Source: Beta vulgaris subsp. vulgaris (taxonomy: Eukaryota; Streptophyta; Magnoliopsida; Caryophyllales; Amaranthaceae). From it: a stretch of DNA of 64,000 bases. This document shows positions 12,608 through 24,613 of this stretch, in pieces. Numbering within the stretch: the first letter of the stretch is position 1; every line of letters starts with the position of its first letter. Position numbers and translations under genes: made by a program. The notes beneath the pieces were generated by a model that was not told the origin of the DNA, did not search any database, and saw nothing but the letters and a program-made list of their open reading frames with translations. The stretch spans positions 51,910,767 to 51,974,766 of the forward strand of contig NC_079208.1 of the NCBI RefSeq assembly GCF_026745355.1, in the 5' to 3' direction.

Positions 12608-14236
12608 TGATAAGTCATATTTATATATATTTTTAGGTTCATTTAGGATGCATTTTAGAGCATTTAGTTTCATATTTAGTTTCATTATTGCATTATATTC
12701 TTAAGTTATGTTTTTCTATTTCTATTCGGTATGTTTTCTTGTTTTTGATGAATTTCAGGCATTGAGAACGTATTTGGATTATAATTAGCTAAACTTGAGG
12801 ATTAGGAGCACTTGGAATGGATTTACAATGTATAAGGATCGTATGGATATGTCATAGTACGAGTTTGAGCAAAAACGAAGCGGAAAAGTCATTAGAAGAA
12901 ATGTGAAAAAGAGTTATGTCTACTCTTCTGATCATAACTTTTGATGTGATTTTTAGAATCGAGTAATTCCACCAGATTTGGAAACTAGACTTGAAGATCT
13001 TTCCAACGATAGGTGGCACGTCCCGAGGAGACTTCTATTCAAGGAGTTATGCCTTTCGGAAGATTGCACTGTTTCTGCTGGAATCTGCCACGCGTACGCG
13101 CGAATCACTAATCCGCCTATTAATGATATATTTAAGACTTTCCTTATCTTGTAAATTACTTTCCAAGTCATATTAGGTTATTGAATATTTATTTAGATAG
13201 GGTTTCATTCTTTCTCTCTCCTCCTCCCTCTCACGTTATTTCTTTAGGTTTTAGGTTTAGTTTTCTCTCCTATCTTTCTCTCTAGTTTTTAGTGTAAACC
13301 CTAGTTTTTATTTTTCTTCATTAATTCATGAGTTCCATTAGTTTCTTTCATTGAATCCTTTAATTATGTTTTCTTTTATAGTTTTAGATTTCATTATTTA
13401 TTTCATGATAGAGTAGTTTCTTTTATCTATGGTTAAGTTGAACCCTAGTATGATTTAATTCATGATTGTTTCTTTAAATTCTCATATTAATTGTTAATTG
13501 TTCTTGCTTAATTGATTGTGCATATCCAATACTAGATTAGGGATAACTAGTATTGTTATGATTCCATTGTCTTGATCACAACGGGAGTTGGATTTTGACG
13601 GATTTGAGTATTTCAATTAAGGACATGAAATTCTCCACGGGAGTAGGTAGAATGGATTGTTAGGAAGTTAAAGTGCCGTGTTTAATGTCTTTAATTTGCA
13701 TGATTCCACGGGAGTAGGCTTGAATGCATATTAGAGAAGCCATAGATACTCGGGAGAGTTTATGGTACTTTATAGGGTGTACTTTTCCTTGTGAACATTT
13801 AATTTATTAGTTTGGGGTAGAAATTATTTTGTATTATTTCGTGCTAGTGGGGATACTTAACTGTAGAGTATTTTATTTATATATTGATCAGTATAGTTAA
13901 TTCGACGATCATTGATATTAATCTCCTTTAGTCTTACCATTATTTAAGGACTAATCATAGAACAACTTTCTCTCTGTGGGATCGACTCTGACTTACCCTA
14001 CTACATAGTTAGGAGGATTAGTTAGGTTATTTATTTTTGTTAGGTGCGCGACACGCCTACCAAATTTTGGCGCCGTTGCCGGGGAGACGGTTTTGTTCTA
14101 TTTAGTTTTTATTATTGTTGGTGAGACTAAATTGTAAATATTTTTTTTCTCTCTTTTGTGAATATTTTTTTTTATTTTTTTTTATTTTTTTTTGTATCAT
14201 GGAGTCATGCTATTTTGATGATGGGGATAATTATTT
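12608..14236 (+). mobile_element. Ty3/gypsy (Athila/Tat-type) LTR plus start of internal region
   Basis: An LTR starts TGATAAGTCATAT at 12608 and appears to end ...CCTACCA at about 14062. It is followed after a few bases by the primer binding site TGGCGCCGTTGCCGGGGA (14068-14085), complementary to the 3' end of plant tRNA-Asp. That site is used by Athila/Tat/Ogre gypsy elements. About 150 bases of AT-rich leader follow. The element then stops abruptly at 14236, where the right copy of the copia duplication begins. No gag, pol or 3' LTR of this element is present. The LTR contains a pyrimidine-rich stretch near 13200-13280. Confidence 0.85.
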
Positions 14237-15753
14237 GTACCATATCGAGTAGAGTTCGGTTCCTCCTTTCAAACACACCATTCAACTGAGGTGTTCCAAG
14301 TGGAGTTAGTTGTGAAAGAATTCCACAACACTCAAGTGATCACTGAACTCTTGGCTCAAATATTCACCACCACGATCAGATCGTAGTGCATTGATCGTCT
14401 TGCCAAGCTGGTTTTGGACTTCATTTCGAAATTCTTTGAACTTTTCAAATGATTTTGACTTATGCTTCATTAAGTAGACATATCCATATCTATTTAAATC
14501 GTTAGTGAAAGTGATGAAGTACCTAAACCCTCCCCTAACTTTTGTGTTCATTGGTCCACACACACCAGTGTGTATTAGGCCCAATATATCACTGGTCTTG
14601 TCACCCTTTCCAGTAAAAGGTGACTTTTTCATTTTACCTATTAAACATGATTCACACACATCAAATGGCTTAAAGTCAAAGGATGTTAGAAGTCCATCTC
14701 TATGTAACTTCTATATGCGTTTCGCGTTTATATGTCCTTAACGACAATGCCATAAGTAAGTAGGATTAGTATCGCTTGATGTTTGTTTTTTGTTGTCTAT
14801 GTTAAGGACATCTTTGTCTAAGTCTAGGAAATATAGACCATTAGACCTTTTAGCAATGGCATAAAACATTAAATTCAAATAAACAGAGGAACAACCTTTC
14901 TCAATTGTAAATGAAAACCCTTCATTATCTCCAAAATAGGAATAGAAATAATGTTTTTGGTAATAGCAGAAACATAATAACAGTTATTAAGCTCTAATAT
15001 TAATACGGAAGGCAAAGGTAAACTATAAGTCCCAAATACAATGGCCGCAACTCTTGCACCATATCCAATGCCCAATTCTACCTCTTCTTTAGCCAAGGTT
15101 CTACTCTTTCTTAATTAGTCCCTGCACATTTGAAACAATGTGAGAAACACAATCGGTATCAAATACCCAAGAAGTAGATGTTGCTAAATTAATGACAATG
15201 ACATAGAAACCTGAAGAAGAAGCCCTAGACTTATTATCCTTCAGATACTTTGGGCAGTTGCGCTTCCAATGACCTATTTAATCACAATAGAAGCACTTGG
15301 CATTTGCGACCACCTTTGGCTTATCAACAGTCTTAATGCCAACTTGCTTGCCCTTCTCTCGCTTTTTCTTTCCAAAGCATTCTTTCTTAAAACCCTTGCC
15401 TTTTTGAACCATAAGAACTTCCTTCTTAGAGTGAGCCCATTGGATGATCTACAAGCTAGATCATGAGGAGAGAGGGAGAAAATTATTATAAAGAATTAGG
15501 AGAGAGAAAAAAAGAGGAGAGAGAGAATGATGATCAGATCATTACAATGATCAGATCATTGTTGGATCATAGTTAAAGCTCACGAAAGAAAATAATTGGT
15601 AGGCCCCATGTATAATGAGTTGGCAACAATCTAATGGCATTAATCAAAGCAATCCAATGGTTAAAAAGCCTAAATTTTAGATCATCCATTGTGGGTAAAA
15701 AAAAACATAAAAACTAATGATAGATCATAAGTGAGGTGGAAGAGAGTGGAAAT
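14237..15753. repeat. Direct duplication, right copy
   Basis: Second copy of the block at 11117-12607. It is 1517 bases long and free of the many single-base losses of the other copy. It continues without a break into copia gag at its right end, so it represents the site without the gypsy insertion. Confidence 0.9.
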
Positions 15754-16416
15754 ATTAAAATAATTGATGATCCAAATTTTTGGATCAACCATTGTGTATG
15801 CTCTTAGGTGCAACGGGGATGTTTTGCTCGACATGTCATGAGCATCCCATGTAACTCAGTAAGGGTCATCGTCACCTCATTCATATTAAAGTTCAACCTA
15901 AACAAATTGAAGCCATTATGAAGTGAGTGCATTTTAATGTCAGTAGCCAACTCTTGGCTATAAGGAAAGCCCAACCTCTCCATTGCCACAAATAACCAAT
16001 CATTTCTAAGATATGAGTGGTGATCGGCTTCCCTTAAACTAACACACACTCAAGAATAGCCTTGTGAGTCTCATAACTCTCAATCTGAGCTTGTTGCTGA
16101 AACATGTTTTTCATCTGTCAGATAATAATGTTGGCATCCAAACTTGCAAACATATTTTGAAGGCTTGGTTCCATAGTCGCAAGCATAAGGCAAGTAATAC
16201 CGACCTTTCCTTAATGGCCTTATGTGCCTCCTTTTTGGCTTCAGTAGAGGTGGTAGTTAAAACTGGAATCGGGATTTCAAGAACATCCTCTCGACCTTCG
16301 GACCTAAGAACAGTTCTTAGATTCCTTTCCCAATCAAGGAAGTTGTTCCCTTTCAACTTATCCTTCTCAAGGATTGGACGTAAGTTGAAAGGCAAATTAT
16401 TGTTGTTACAAGACAT
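14306..16416 (-). pseudogene. Ty1/copia polyprotein remnant: gag, zinc knuckle, protease, integrase N-part
   Basis: On the minus strand gag starts with ATG at 16416 (residues MSCNNNNLPF, then NFLDWERNLRTVL). It continues in another frame at 16049-15804 (MERLGFPYSQELATDI and LTELHGML). A CCHC zinc knuckle (CFYCD then GHWKRNC, near 15290-15240) contains an in-frame stop. The protease active site reads WVFDTDC where copia has DTG. The pre-integrase and integrase segment is an open frame at 14659-14306 (CESCLIGKMKKSPFTGKG, then IHTGVCGPM, RSDRGGEYLSQEF). The first catalytic Asp of integrase (normally HTDVCGP) is Gly here. The element is inactive on at least four counts. Confidence 0.85.
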
Positions 16417-17249
16417 GATATCTACATAGAAGATGCAAAAGTAATAAGTATGTTTGTCATAATAGCTTTTAACAAATCTTAAACATTTTAAAATAAAAGC
16501 CATGCAATATCTCAATTTCAAAGTGTCCCTTTTGAATCAAGTGATTTTAAGATCTTATCAAACATGTTTCTAAGTAGTGGACTTTAGCGTCTACTTAAAA
16601 ACAAGTTTAAAAGGTAATTAAACTCTTTTACTAATTACAAGAATTGTAATTCTTAGTTGATGGGTGGTTGCCAAGGTGATTATAGCTCCCATGTAAGGAA
16701 GTTACTCACAATGTTGGGGAGAGCCTTCCTAATCCTAGACAGAGCTTGTCACCCCAACAAAAATCCAATCCTTTGCTACAAAATACAAAAACTGTTTTGA
16801 TGATTTTGTTGGGCCAAACCAAACTAAACATGCAAATTTCGGAAATTTACTCTACTTAGCCCAAGATTGGAAGTAACACTCAGCTTTGGCAGAACCCATT
16901 ACTAACGATAGATCAAGTTTTAGTATGTGTTTATATATTTGGAATAGCAAAAACCATTATTTTATTTTAAGGGACCCAAGTAAATTATTATGTTGATTTA
17001 ATTACTAGTGAACATTAAACATAATTAAATCACAAGCATAATAAACTTAGAAAGCATTTAAAAGCAATATTTAAATGCATAAAATAAAATTAAATGTGAT
17101 CCTAGTATGACCCCTAACCCTAAAGCCTACTCTTAAAGGCTTCCATCTTCGAACCACCTCAGATTTCCATCCTTGAAACCCTTCTACTTGAATAATTATT
17201 TTGTTTTTAAAAAAAAATTAAACTAAAATATTACAAAAATACCAATGAT

Positions 17250-18631
17250 CACTAGTAGAATAAATGCTTGTTGTTGCGGTCATTAAGTGGCCTATTGCGG
17301 CGGTTTTGGCCGCGCAACAATAGGTTATTAACCTATTGTTGCGGTTTTTTACCGCAGCAATAGGCCAAGCTATTGTTGCGGTTCTTAGCCAAAACCGCAG
17401 CAATAGATATGTTATTTGATTAAAAAAATGAAGCATATTGTTGCGGTTTTAGATAGGACCTGCAGCAATATAAAAGGTAGGTAACATAAAAAAAATTATG
17501 GAACTTATAAATCAACTCCAATAACAAAAGGCAACTTTTAACATTATAAATTCGTCTTTTTATTCCTCATCCAAGCCTTTAGGTACTCGAATTAATTTAA
17601 CTATTACATGTTTCATCCCCTTTTTGCCTAAAATTATTCTTGAATTATTACATTTTAAAAATTACATACATTCAACATTCAGTGACTACATTCCAACAGA
17701 TTAAACAGGAACTAAATAAAAAAAATACGAAAACATCAAGATTTCAAATATAATTAGAAGAGAAACTTACATTGAGATCTGAGCGATAGATTACAAATCA
17801 AAGATCATAAAACAAACGGAAAAAAAAAATCTAAGAACAACAAACGAAAAAAAAAAAATCTAAGAGAAAACTAACAAACTAAACTAAAAAAAATAAGAAA
17901 TAAAAACAAAAAACAAACTGCAATATCTTGCGAGGATCTGGTGAAGACGAGTTAAGAACGACTTGCGAAATCAATGAAGACCGGCGAGATGATTTCGGTG
18001 TGAGTGAAGATCGGCAACCAACGTCGAGATCTGGGCGAAGACGAGCCAAGAATGACCGGCGAGATCGATGAAGATCGCCGAGATGATTTCGGTGAGAGAG
18101 AAGTCCGACGAGATGATTGCGGCAAAGACTTGGCAAGGATTTCTGACCGACGAGATGCTAAGAGAAGACCGGCGAGACGATGAAGACCGACGAGATGAGA
18201 TATGAGAAATGAGAGGCTGAGAGGATAGTGAGAGGATAGAAGGTATGAGAGAAAAACGACTGATCTGAGAGTGTAGAAGTAAATTAAAAGGTGAACTCTA
18301 ACAGGTTGGCTTACGCGTTTTTATTAAATCTTAGAGTCTATTGCTGCTGTTTTTTATAGGAACTGCAACAATAGGTTAAAATATGATTAAAAAAATAATA
18401 ATTTAATTTATTGCTATGGTTACAAGCCGAAATCGCAGCAATAGAAATGGTTAAACAGTCAACCAAATTTGAAAGTTTTTCTCGTTGACATCTATTGCCG
18501 CGATTTCGGCTGGGAACCGCAGCAATAGGTCTATTTTCTATTTAACCTTTTCTTTTGACGTGATTTATTGCTGCGCATGGGTAAAACTGCAGCAATTCCA
18601 CCGCAACAATAAGCAAAAAATTCTACTAGTG
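17250..18631. mobile_element. Non-autonomous CACTA (CMC/EnSpm) element
   Basis: Termini CACTAGTAGAA and TTCTACTAGTG are perfect inverted repeats, flanked by the 3-base duplication GAT (17247-17249 and 18632-18634). Subterminal regions carry many direct and inverted copies of a motif like TATTGCTGCGGTTTT. These are dense within about 200 bases of each end, as expected of transposase-binding subterminal repeats in CACTA elements. The interior (17940-18240) is a GC-richer degenerate repeat around GACCGGCGAGATGA. No transposase is present (1382 bases). Confidence 0.93.
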
Positions 18632-18721
18632 GATGCGTAGATTATATTTATATTACAAAAATACATTAATGATACGCAGCGACTAGTATGTCCCAAACTT
18701 GGATAAAATTCTACGTATCAT

Positions 18722-18750
18722 AATATATATATATACATACATATATATAA

Positions 18751-18836
<86 letters not shown>
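18722..18836. repeat. (TA)n microsatellite
   Basis: About 115 bases of nearly pure TA dinucleotide with a few AC/AA interruptions. Expected to be length-variable and prone to assembly error. Confidence 0.95.
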
Positions 18837-19439
18837 GTATAAAAACATGCAATTTAATCAACTATTAAAATTAATTATCATGCTTTAACAACTTTAAAAC
18901 ATAATAATACCATTAAGATTTAATCTCATATTAAATTAAATGGTTAGTACCTTAAGACAATTTTTAATCATATTAGAATTTATCGCTCAAAGGCTTTAAA
19001 CTATTAATCTAACAAATTTAATCAACTATTAAATTTAAAGAAAAAGACTTAAGCACTTTTAGGCATCACATGTATTTTAATCACATTAAAACATAAACAT
19101 AGCATGATATTTAACCATATATGCTAGCATGAAAGATGTAATCAACTTAATGTGCATTAAGGGATAAATGGATTATACGTTTTAATCTATTGAAAGAAAA
19201 CGAGTTGTTGCACCGTTTGCGGCCCGGGCGAGAAGCCCTTCGTGACTCGCAAAATGCTACTACTTCCATTTTTCGACCTCATTTCAGGTTATTTTAATCG
19301 ATAAACGCATGATTTTCTTTATACATCAAAACACTTTATGCATAAATAAATCATTCTTGGCCTCAAATTCAAGAATTCATTGCCAGAAAATTATACATAA
19401 TCATATTAAGCATAAAAAAAATTAAAGCATGCAATTCAT

Positions 19440-22400
19440 GAATCATACATGTACTACTTCATTTTTGGGCAAGAGTTTTCTCGACAAATTTTTTCCACAA
19501 GAAAAAAAAAGATTAATTTCAAGATTAGCTGGAATTCAAAAACCCCTAGAATCTGATCCTTCAAATAATCACCTATTGAACCTTGAATCTTGCTTGTCTG
19601 CATACCTAAATGAGACTTTAAATCAGGAAGATTTGTACTAGATTATTAGGTCAAGATAAAATTTGCTTAGTGGAGGAGATAAAATTTCAAAATTTTCCAT
19701 CAATCAGTCCTTATCAAGAGACAGAGAAACAAAATCAGGACCTTGAATACTAACATTGGGGAGGAGCTTACTGACCCTAAAGAAATCAACTATCATATTA
19801 GAAACTACTTCATCTCCTTGTTCACAACTGACATAATCTGCTCCCAAAGGATTTGTGAGGAGTATGGTACTATAAATCTAGTCAAAATGGCAACTAACTG
19901 GGAGGTGAGAAGAGCTGTGTTTAGCATGGGTGCTCTTAAATCCCCTAGAGTGGATGACTTCCACCCCCTTTTTAATCGGAAACATTGGGGAGAAGTGGGT
20001 AGGGATGTGGTAAAGTTTGTAAATGGTGTCCTGGAGTTTTGTACAATTCCTACTGGTCTAAACAACACCATCATTAGTTTAATCCCTAAATGATAACCAA
20101 AGATTTGTGGAACATTTCATACCTATAAGCTTTTGCAACACAACTTACGAAATCGTGACTAAAATTCTTGTCCATAGACTTCGACCTATTCTTAACAATA
20201 TTATATCCCCCACACAAAGCAGTTTCCTATCTGAAAGGGGGAAGGAGAACAACTACATAGTGGCCTCAGAGATCCTTCGTTCACTCTATGAAAAGTAGGA
20301 AAGGTAAAAGGGGGTGGATGGCAATAAAGATAGATCTTGAGAAAGCCTATGATAGGCTAGAGTGGGATTTCATCTATAGGACTCTCATTAGGCATAATAT
20401 GGATAAGAACACGTGTAATTTAATTATGAGTTTTATATCCTCTATGTCTTCTACTGTTCTGGTCAATGACCAACATACTGATCCCTTTCGAGAGGAATTA
20501 GGTAAGGTGACCCCCCTCTCCCCATACCGCATTATCCTCATGTATGGAACATGTGACCTCTTTGCTAAATGAGGCCATTTGGGACGGAGACTGGACCCCC
20601 TTTACAATCACCAAAAATAGGATCCAAGTGTCTCATCTCCTCTATGTATATGATATTCTATTATTATATAACCACAGCTGATGCAATGATTAGAACAATG
20701 AATATTTTCCATAATGAGACGGGGTTAAAAATGAACCCCAAAAAAGCTCAGTCTACTTCTCCAAAAACATTAATCCTATGGTGTGTGCCTCTGTCTAGGG
20801 GTGAGCACAACCGGGTACCCGGTAGAATTTCATAGACCCGGACCCAGACCCGGACCTAGTGGGTATTAAAAATCTAGAATTGGAATTTGGAATTGGTCAA
20901 ATTGGGTCCTAAATTTTTGGACCCAGACCCGGACCCAGTTTGTACCAGGTCTAGAACTGGGTACCCAGTTGTAAGTTTAAAAACATACTAAGATGGGCCA
21001 ATGGAGCTATAAAATTCTAAAAAAAAAATAAATGGGCCTAAAGGCCTACTAAGTACTAACTTTTTACTTAACAACTATTATCCTATTACCAATTCTACAT
21101 GAGTATATGACAAAAACCAATTCTAAGTACCGGGTACCCGGATCTAGCCCCACTCCAACTGGGTACCCAGAGCTGGAACCGATCAAACTGGGTACCCACC
21201 AGGTACCAGGTCCGACAAAATTCTACCCAGAATTGGAACCAGATGCAACTGGGTCCAATTTTTTGAACCCAGACCCGGACCCAGTTAGACCGGGACCAGG
21301 TCCGGACCCGGCGGGTCCATACCGGGTCCGGGTCTGGGTCTGGGTACCCGAAATTTCTGCTCACCCCTACCTTTGTCTCCTCTAAACTTCAAATCCAATT
21401 TAGCCCTGATCTAAGTCTTTACTTAGGTTTTTTCTCTTACCAATAAGAGGCCTACAAAAAATCAATTGAGCCATATTATATATAAACAAGATTCAATCCA
21501 AATTGGCTAGCTGAAAGCTAAGTATTATACCTTAACAAGGCTGGTAGAGCTATTTTGATTTCTACAACTCTTAGTGGAATCCCAGCTTACTCCATGAATT
21601 GCATAAATCTTCCTAGGTCTGTCTCTAAGCATATTGAATCAGTTGCTCGAAATTTCTTTTGGGGGGATGAGAATGGCAAAACAAAACTAGCTACTATTGC
21701 ATGGGATAGGATTTGTGGTACAAAGGAGTTGGGGGGATAGGTTTGAGGAGATGTGGGATATCCGACAAAATTTTCCTAGCTAAACTATGTTGGAAAATGA
21801 GCTCTTCTGAAAAGTGGCTGCTAAGGTGATATATGCTAAATACTGCAACGAGAAAGAATACCCCAAGCCCTTTAAAAAGGGATCCCACATCTGCCAGGAT
21901 ATAGGAAAAGGTTGGGATATCTTCAAGAAATACTTGGGATGGAGTATTGGGAAAGGGGATTGTGTTTCCTTTTGCTATGACATTTGGACCCCTTTTGGAC
22001 CTCTTAGAAATAATGTTCAGGGGCCTATGACCAGCCAAAAGGAGAATAGGACTGTGGCTAGTAGTATTGTTAACAATGCCTGGAATTTGGAGGAGATCAC
22101 TTTAACCTTGCCCCCTGCTAGTCTCCTTTGGATTCAACACTTGATCCTACAAACTGACCAAGAGGATAGACTTGTTTGTTCGTTGGCTAGAGGAAATTAT
22201 TTTGACTAAAAAAATGTATAAGGAGGAGTGGCAGCTTGCTACCAAGACTTTCCCCACCCAGGATCTGGAGTGGAAAAAGACCTAGGACATCCCTTCCCAG
22301 CCTAAGATCCAAAATTTCCTCTGGTTTTGCCTTTGGGACAGCCTCCCTATTAGAGCTAAATTTTTTAGACGGACAGTCTCTGATAATCCCAACTGCTCTT

Positions 22401-23380
22401 TGTGCCAAACCTTAGAGGAACCTAAGGATATCACATTCTTAGAAAATGCCCTAGAGCTGTGGAAGTTTGGACTAGATGTCTCCACCCCTACCCCCACCAA
22501 AAAAAAACTATTTTTTTTAAGTGCTCTATAAGGACTGGATGATTGCTAATATCTCCTCCAAAGAGACCCTAAAGAACCACCAAAGTGTTCCATGGGCTAC
22601 TCTTTTTTCCTTTGTTTGCTGAAGATTGTGGATACGAAGGAACCAATGGGTGTTTAAACAAAAGGATCTTAAACTTGATTATTTTTTGAACCAAACTAAA
22701 TCTCTTGAGATTGAATTTGCCTGCTCAAGACCTATATTGTTAGGGAACCCTCCAAATCCTAAGCCTCTGAAACCTTTTATAAACTGCACTTTCACAATCA
22801 TGGTCGATGCTTCCTTTTGCCACTCCTCTCTTGTAGTAGGTATGGGAGTTGTTTGTAGGGAAAGATCTGGAACTTTGAGGGAAGGTTTATGTGGCAAGCT
22901 TACTTGTAATGACCCAATGCGGCTAAATTATTAGCCATAAGAGAAGCTATGGCTTAGGCCAAGAAAATGGATTGGAAAGATTGTATAATCCTATCTGACT
23001 CTATGATTGCAGTAGATAACATCAATGGAGCCGCTAGGATCAAAGACCGATATACTAACTTGACAAATTCTTACAGGAAACTTTTACAGGAGGACTAGGT
23101 GAAGGTGGTTCTCAAAGTTGAAAGGGACCAGGTTAGGGAGGCAGATGAAATGGCGCAGGCAGTTAGGAAGGGAACATCAGGGTCTAATGACTTCCTCCAT
23201 ATTTGCACTTCCCCTTGGGAAAGAATAAACGTTGGTAGAAAGGATATGAATTTTGAACTTCTTAACCTGTGTTGTAACTGTCGGGCCCAAAGATCACCTA
23301 GGTCTGCTACTATCAAGTTGCTATTGTTTGTATGTTAACTCTTGTGCTTTTAATACATTTGCTCCCTTTACCCAAAAAAA
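19440..23380 (+). pseudogene. LINE (L1-type) ORF2 remnant: RT, zf-RVT, RNase H
   Basis: Fragments in order on the plus strand are as follows. A pre-RT linker lies at 19450-19640 (RLISRLAGIQKPL). RT fingers follow at 19743-20093 (AVFSMGALKSPRVDDF). RT palm is at 20107-20572 (PISFCNTTYEIVTKIL, IDLEKAYDRLEWDF). The catalytic box near 20640-20660 reads LLYVYDI, where YxDD is expected. After a hAT insertion come the thumb region (21500-21740, SGIPAYSMNCINLP, RNFFWGDENGKTK) and the zf-RVT zone (22300-22440). A plant LINE RNase H domain follows (22795-23200: VDASF, AIREAM, ILSDS). The end is a short A-run at 23374-23380. No endonuclease is present, so the copy is 5' truncated. Many frameshifts and stops are present. 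Confidence 0.9.
20796..21369. mobile_element. hAT-type MITE inserted in the LINE
   Basis: Ends TAGGGGTGAGCA and TGCTCACCCCTA are inverted repeats. The flanks CCTCTGTC (20788-20795) and CCTTTGTC (21370-21377) are an 8-base duplication with one substitution, as expected for hAT. The interior is a dense array of GGGTACCCGG and GACCCGGACCC units in both orientations. The open frames within it are repeat artefacts. The interrupted LINE frame resumes on the far side. Confidence 0.92.
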
Positions 23381-23508
23381 CTTGTGTGTATCATTAAGCT
23401 TTTTCCCCAAAAAGTGCAATTCGTTATTTATAAGAACCTCCACCTTACTTGTTGATAAATCAACCCCTATTTATGTTTGAGACACTTATTATTTATAAAC
23501 TGACCCTA

Positions 23509-23772
23509 TCTATACTAATATATTAAAAGGCGTGCATAAACCAAGAACGGTGCCACGTGGCGCTCTCCCTAAGGAGTTTTAGTTCATGTAATCCATGTAC
23601 AATAAAAAAAATTAGAAATTGCATAGTATAGGTTTTGATCCCGTGACCTCAAGTTCATGTACTAAAGTTTTAACCACTAGACCAAGTTGTATTTAGTGTT
23701 ATCATATCAAAGTACAATATTAATAAATGAAATTTTTTCTTAATCGGGGAATAGTTCGGACCTAATAACTAG
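23509..23772. mobile_element. Candidate short non-autonomous Helitron
   Basis: It starts TCTATACTAATATATTAAAAGG after an A, and ends ...CCTAATAACTAG before a T, matching the TC...CTAG and A/T insertion rule. The 5' end resembles that of the large Helitron at 47593. The 3' hairpin is weak compared with the large element, so the call is tentative. It contains a segment (GATCCCGTGACCTC...ACCACTAGACCA) resembling a common plant dispersed repeat. Confidence 0.5.
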
Positions 23773-24082
23773 TTTTATATATAAAAATATGCTAAAATCA
23801 CAATATTATCCTTGATACTTTCCACTATCAATTAGTGCTTACCACTCTTAACATTCAGCAAAATATCATAAACATCTGATGCACAAAACAGGAAACTGGG
23901 ATTGTCATATTAAAACAAAACATTCTAGAAAACCATCTCACTCATAAACTCATTCATATAAACAGAAACATTCTAGAAAAACCATCTTACTCATTGATAC
24001 ATAAACACAAACACCTTACGTGTACCGCACAAAACATAATTATTCCCATGATCCCATCACCCAACAACCAAAACCCACTACT
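23773..24082. other. Intergenic / EF-hand gene 3' flank
   Basis: AT-rich. It contains a duplicated stretch (AGAAACATTCTAGAAAA-like at about 23920 and 23965) and the probable 3' UTR of the EF-hand gene. Confidence 0.4.
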
Positions 24083-24523
24083 CTAAGTCGACTTTCGATC
24101 TTCCCCCACTTTCGAAGCCTCAAGATCAGCTGCTTTCTGAAGCCAATTCTCAGTCCCATCATCTTCAAGCGCCATTTGTATAGGTGCCTCACCCAAACCA
24201 TCCGCAATAGCAAGCATTATTTTCTTCATTTCAATCCTAAACTCCTCGATATCAACCGTGCCGTTGTGATCGAGGTCGAAGCCATCAAATATAGAGTCAT
24301 ACAGAACCGTGAGTTGCGCAGGGGTTGGGCGGGCGACATCGACCCCGAAATGGGTTTCGATTAGTCGCATCGACTCGAAAGCCTTGCGAAGTTCGCCGCG
24401 CGATAGCGTGCCATCTCCGTTAAGGTCGAAGGTTGCGAATGTATTGTTGATGCTTTCGTTGAATTGAGCTTCGTTTTCTACGAAAGATCTTACGGTTGTT
24501 CCGTCGATTATCACTACTCCCAT
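24083..24523 (-). CDS. Two-EF-hand calcium-binding protein
   Basis: Single-exon gene of 146 residues with ATG at 24523. EF loop 1 is DLNGDGTLSRGE (near residues 33-44) and loop 2 is DLDHNGTVDIEE (near 78-89). Both have acidic residues at positions 1, 3 and 12, and Asp or Asn at 5 with Gly at 6, so both should bind calcium. Further family features are VIIDGTTVRSFVE at the N-terminus and the conserved MKKIMLAIADGLG block after loop 2. These match a small plant-specific EF-hand family of unknown target. No signal peptide or membrane segment is seen. The coding region is distinctly more GC-rich than its flanks, and there are no lesions. A TATA-like ATAAATA lies on the coding strand about 85 bases upstream of the ATG. 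Confidence 0.93.
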   Translation of the reverse strand: MGVVIIDGTTVRSFVENEAQFNESINNTFATFDLNGDGTLSRGELRKAFESMRLIETHFGVDVARPTPAQLTVLYDSIFDGFDLDHNGTVDIEEFRIEMKKIMLAIADGLGEAPIQMALEDDGTENWLQKAADLEASKVGEDRKST

Positions 24524-24606
24524 CTTTTTTGGTAGATGATTTAGTCAATTGCTGATTTTTTCACTTTGAGATTGTTGTGTGGTTTTTGGCCGTTTAGGTT
24601 CGGGGA

Positions 24607-24613
24607 TATTTAT
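24607..24613 (-). promoter_or_regulatory. TATA-like box of the EF-hand gene
   Basis: ATAAATA on the minus strand in a GC-richer context, 84 bases upstream of the ATG. The distance suits a short 5' UTR. Position and sequence are the only evidence. Confidence 0.45.

Larger units (their letters stand above)
16417..19430 (-). other. Untranslated or LTR-side copia sequence, interrupted by CACTA
   Basis: AT-rich sequence upstream of the copia gag on the minus strand. No clear primer binding site or 5' LTR matching 7428-8022 was found, so the 5' end of this element is unresolved. The stretch at 19200-19270 (GC-rich, ending CTTCGTGACTCGC) stands out in composition and may be LTR. A CACTA element and a TA microsatellite lie within. 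Confidence 0.4.

Noticed and set aside
21095..21385. Overlapping frames on both strands (DPDPDPV and GSSPTPTGYP type)
   Set aside because: Translations of GGACCC arrays inside the hAT MITE, with no codon character.
24020..24364. Plus-strand 114-codon frame
   Set aside because: Antisense to the EF-hand gene, whose two canonical calcium loops settle the strand.
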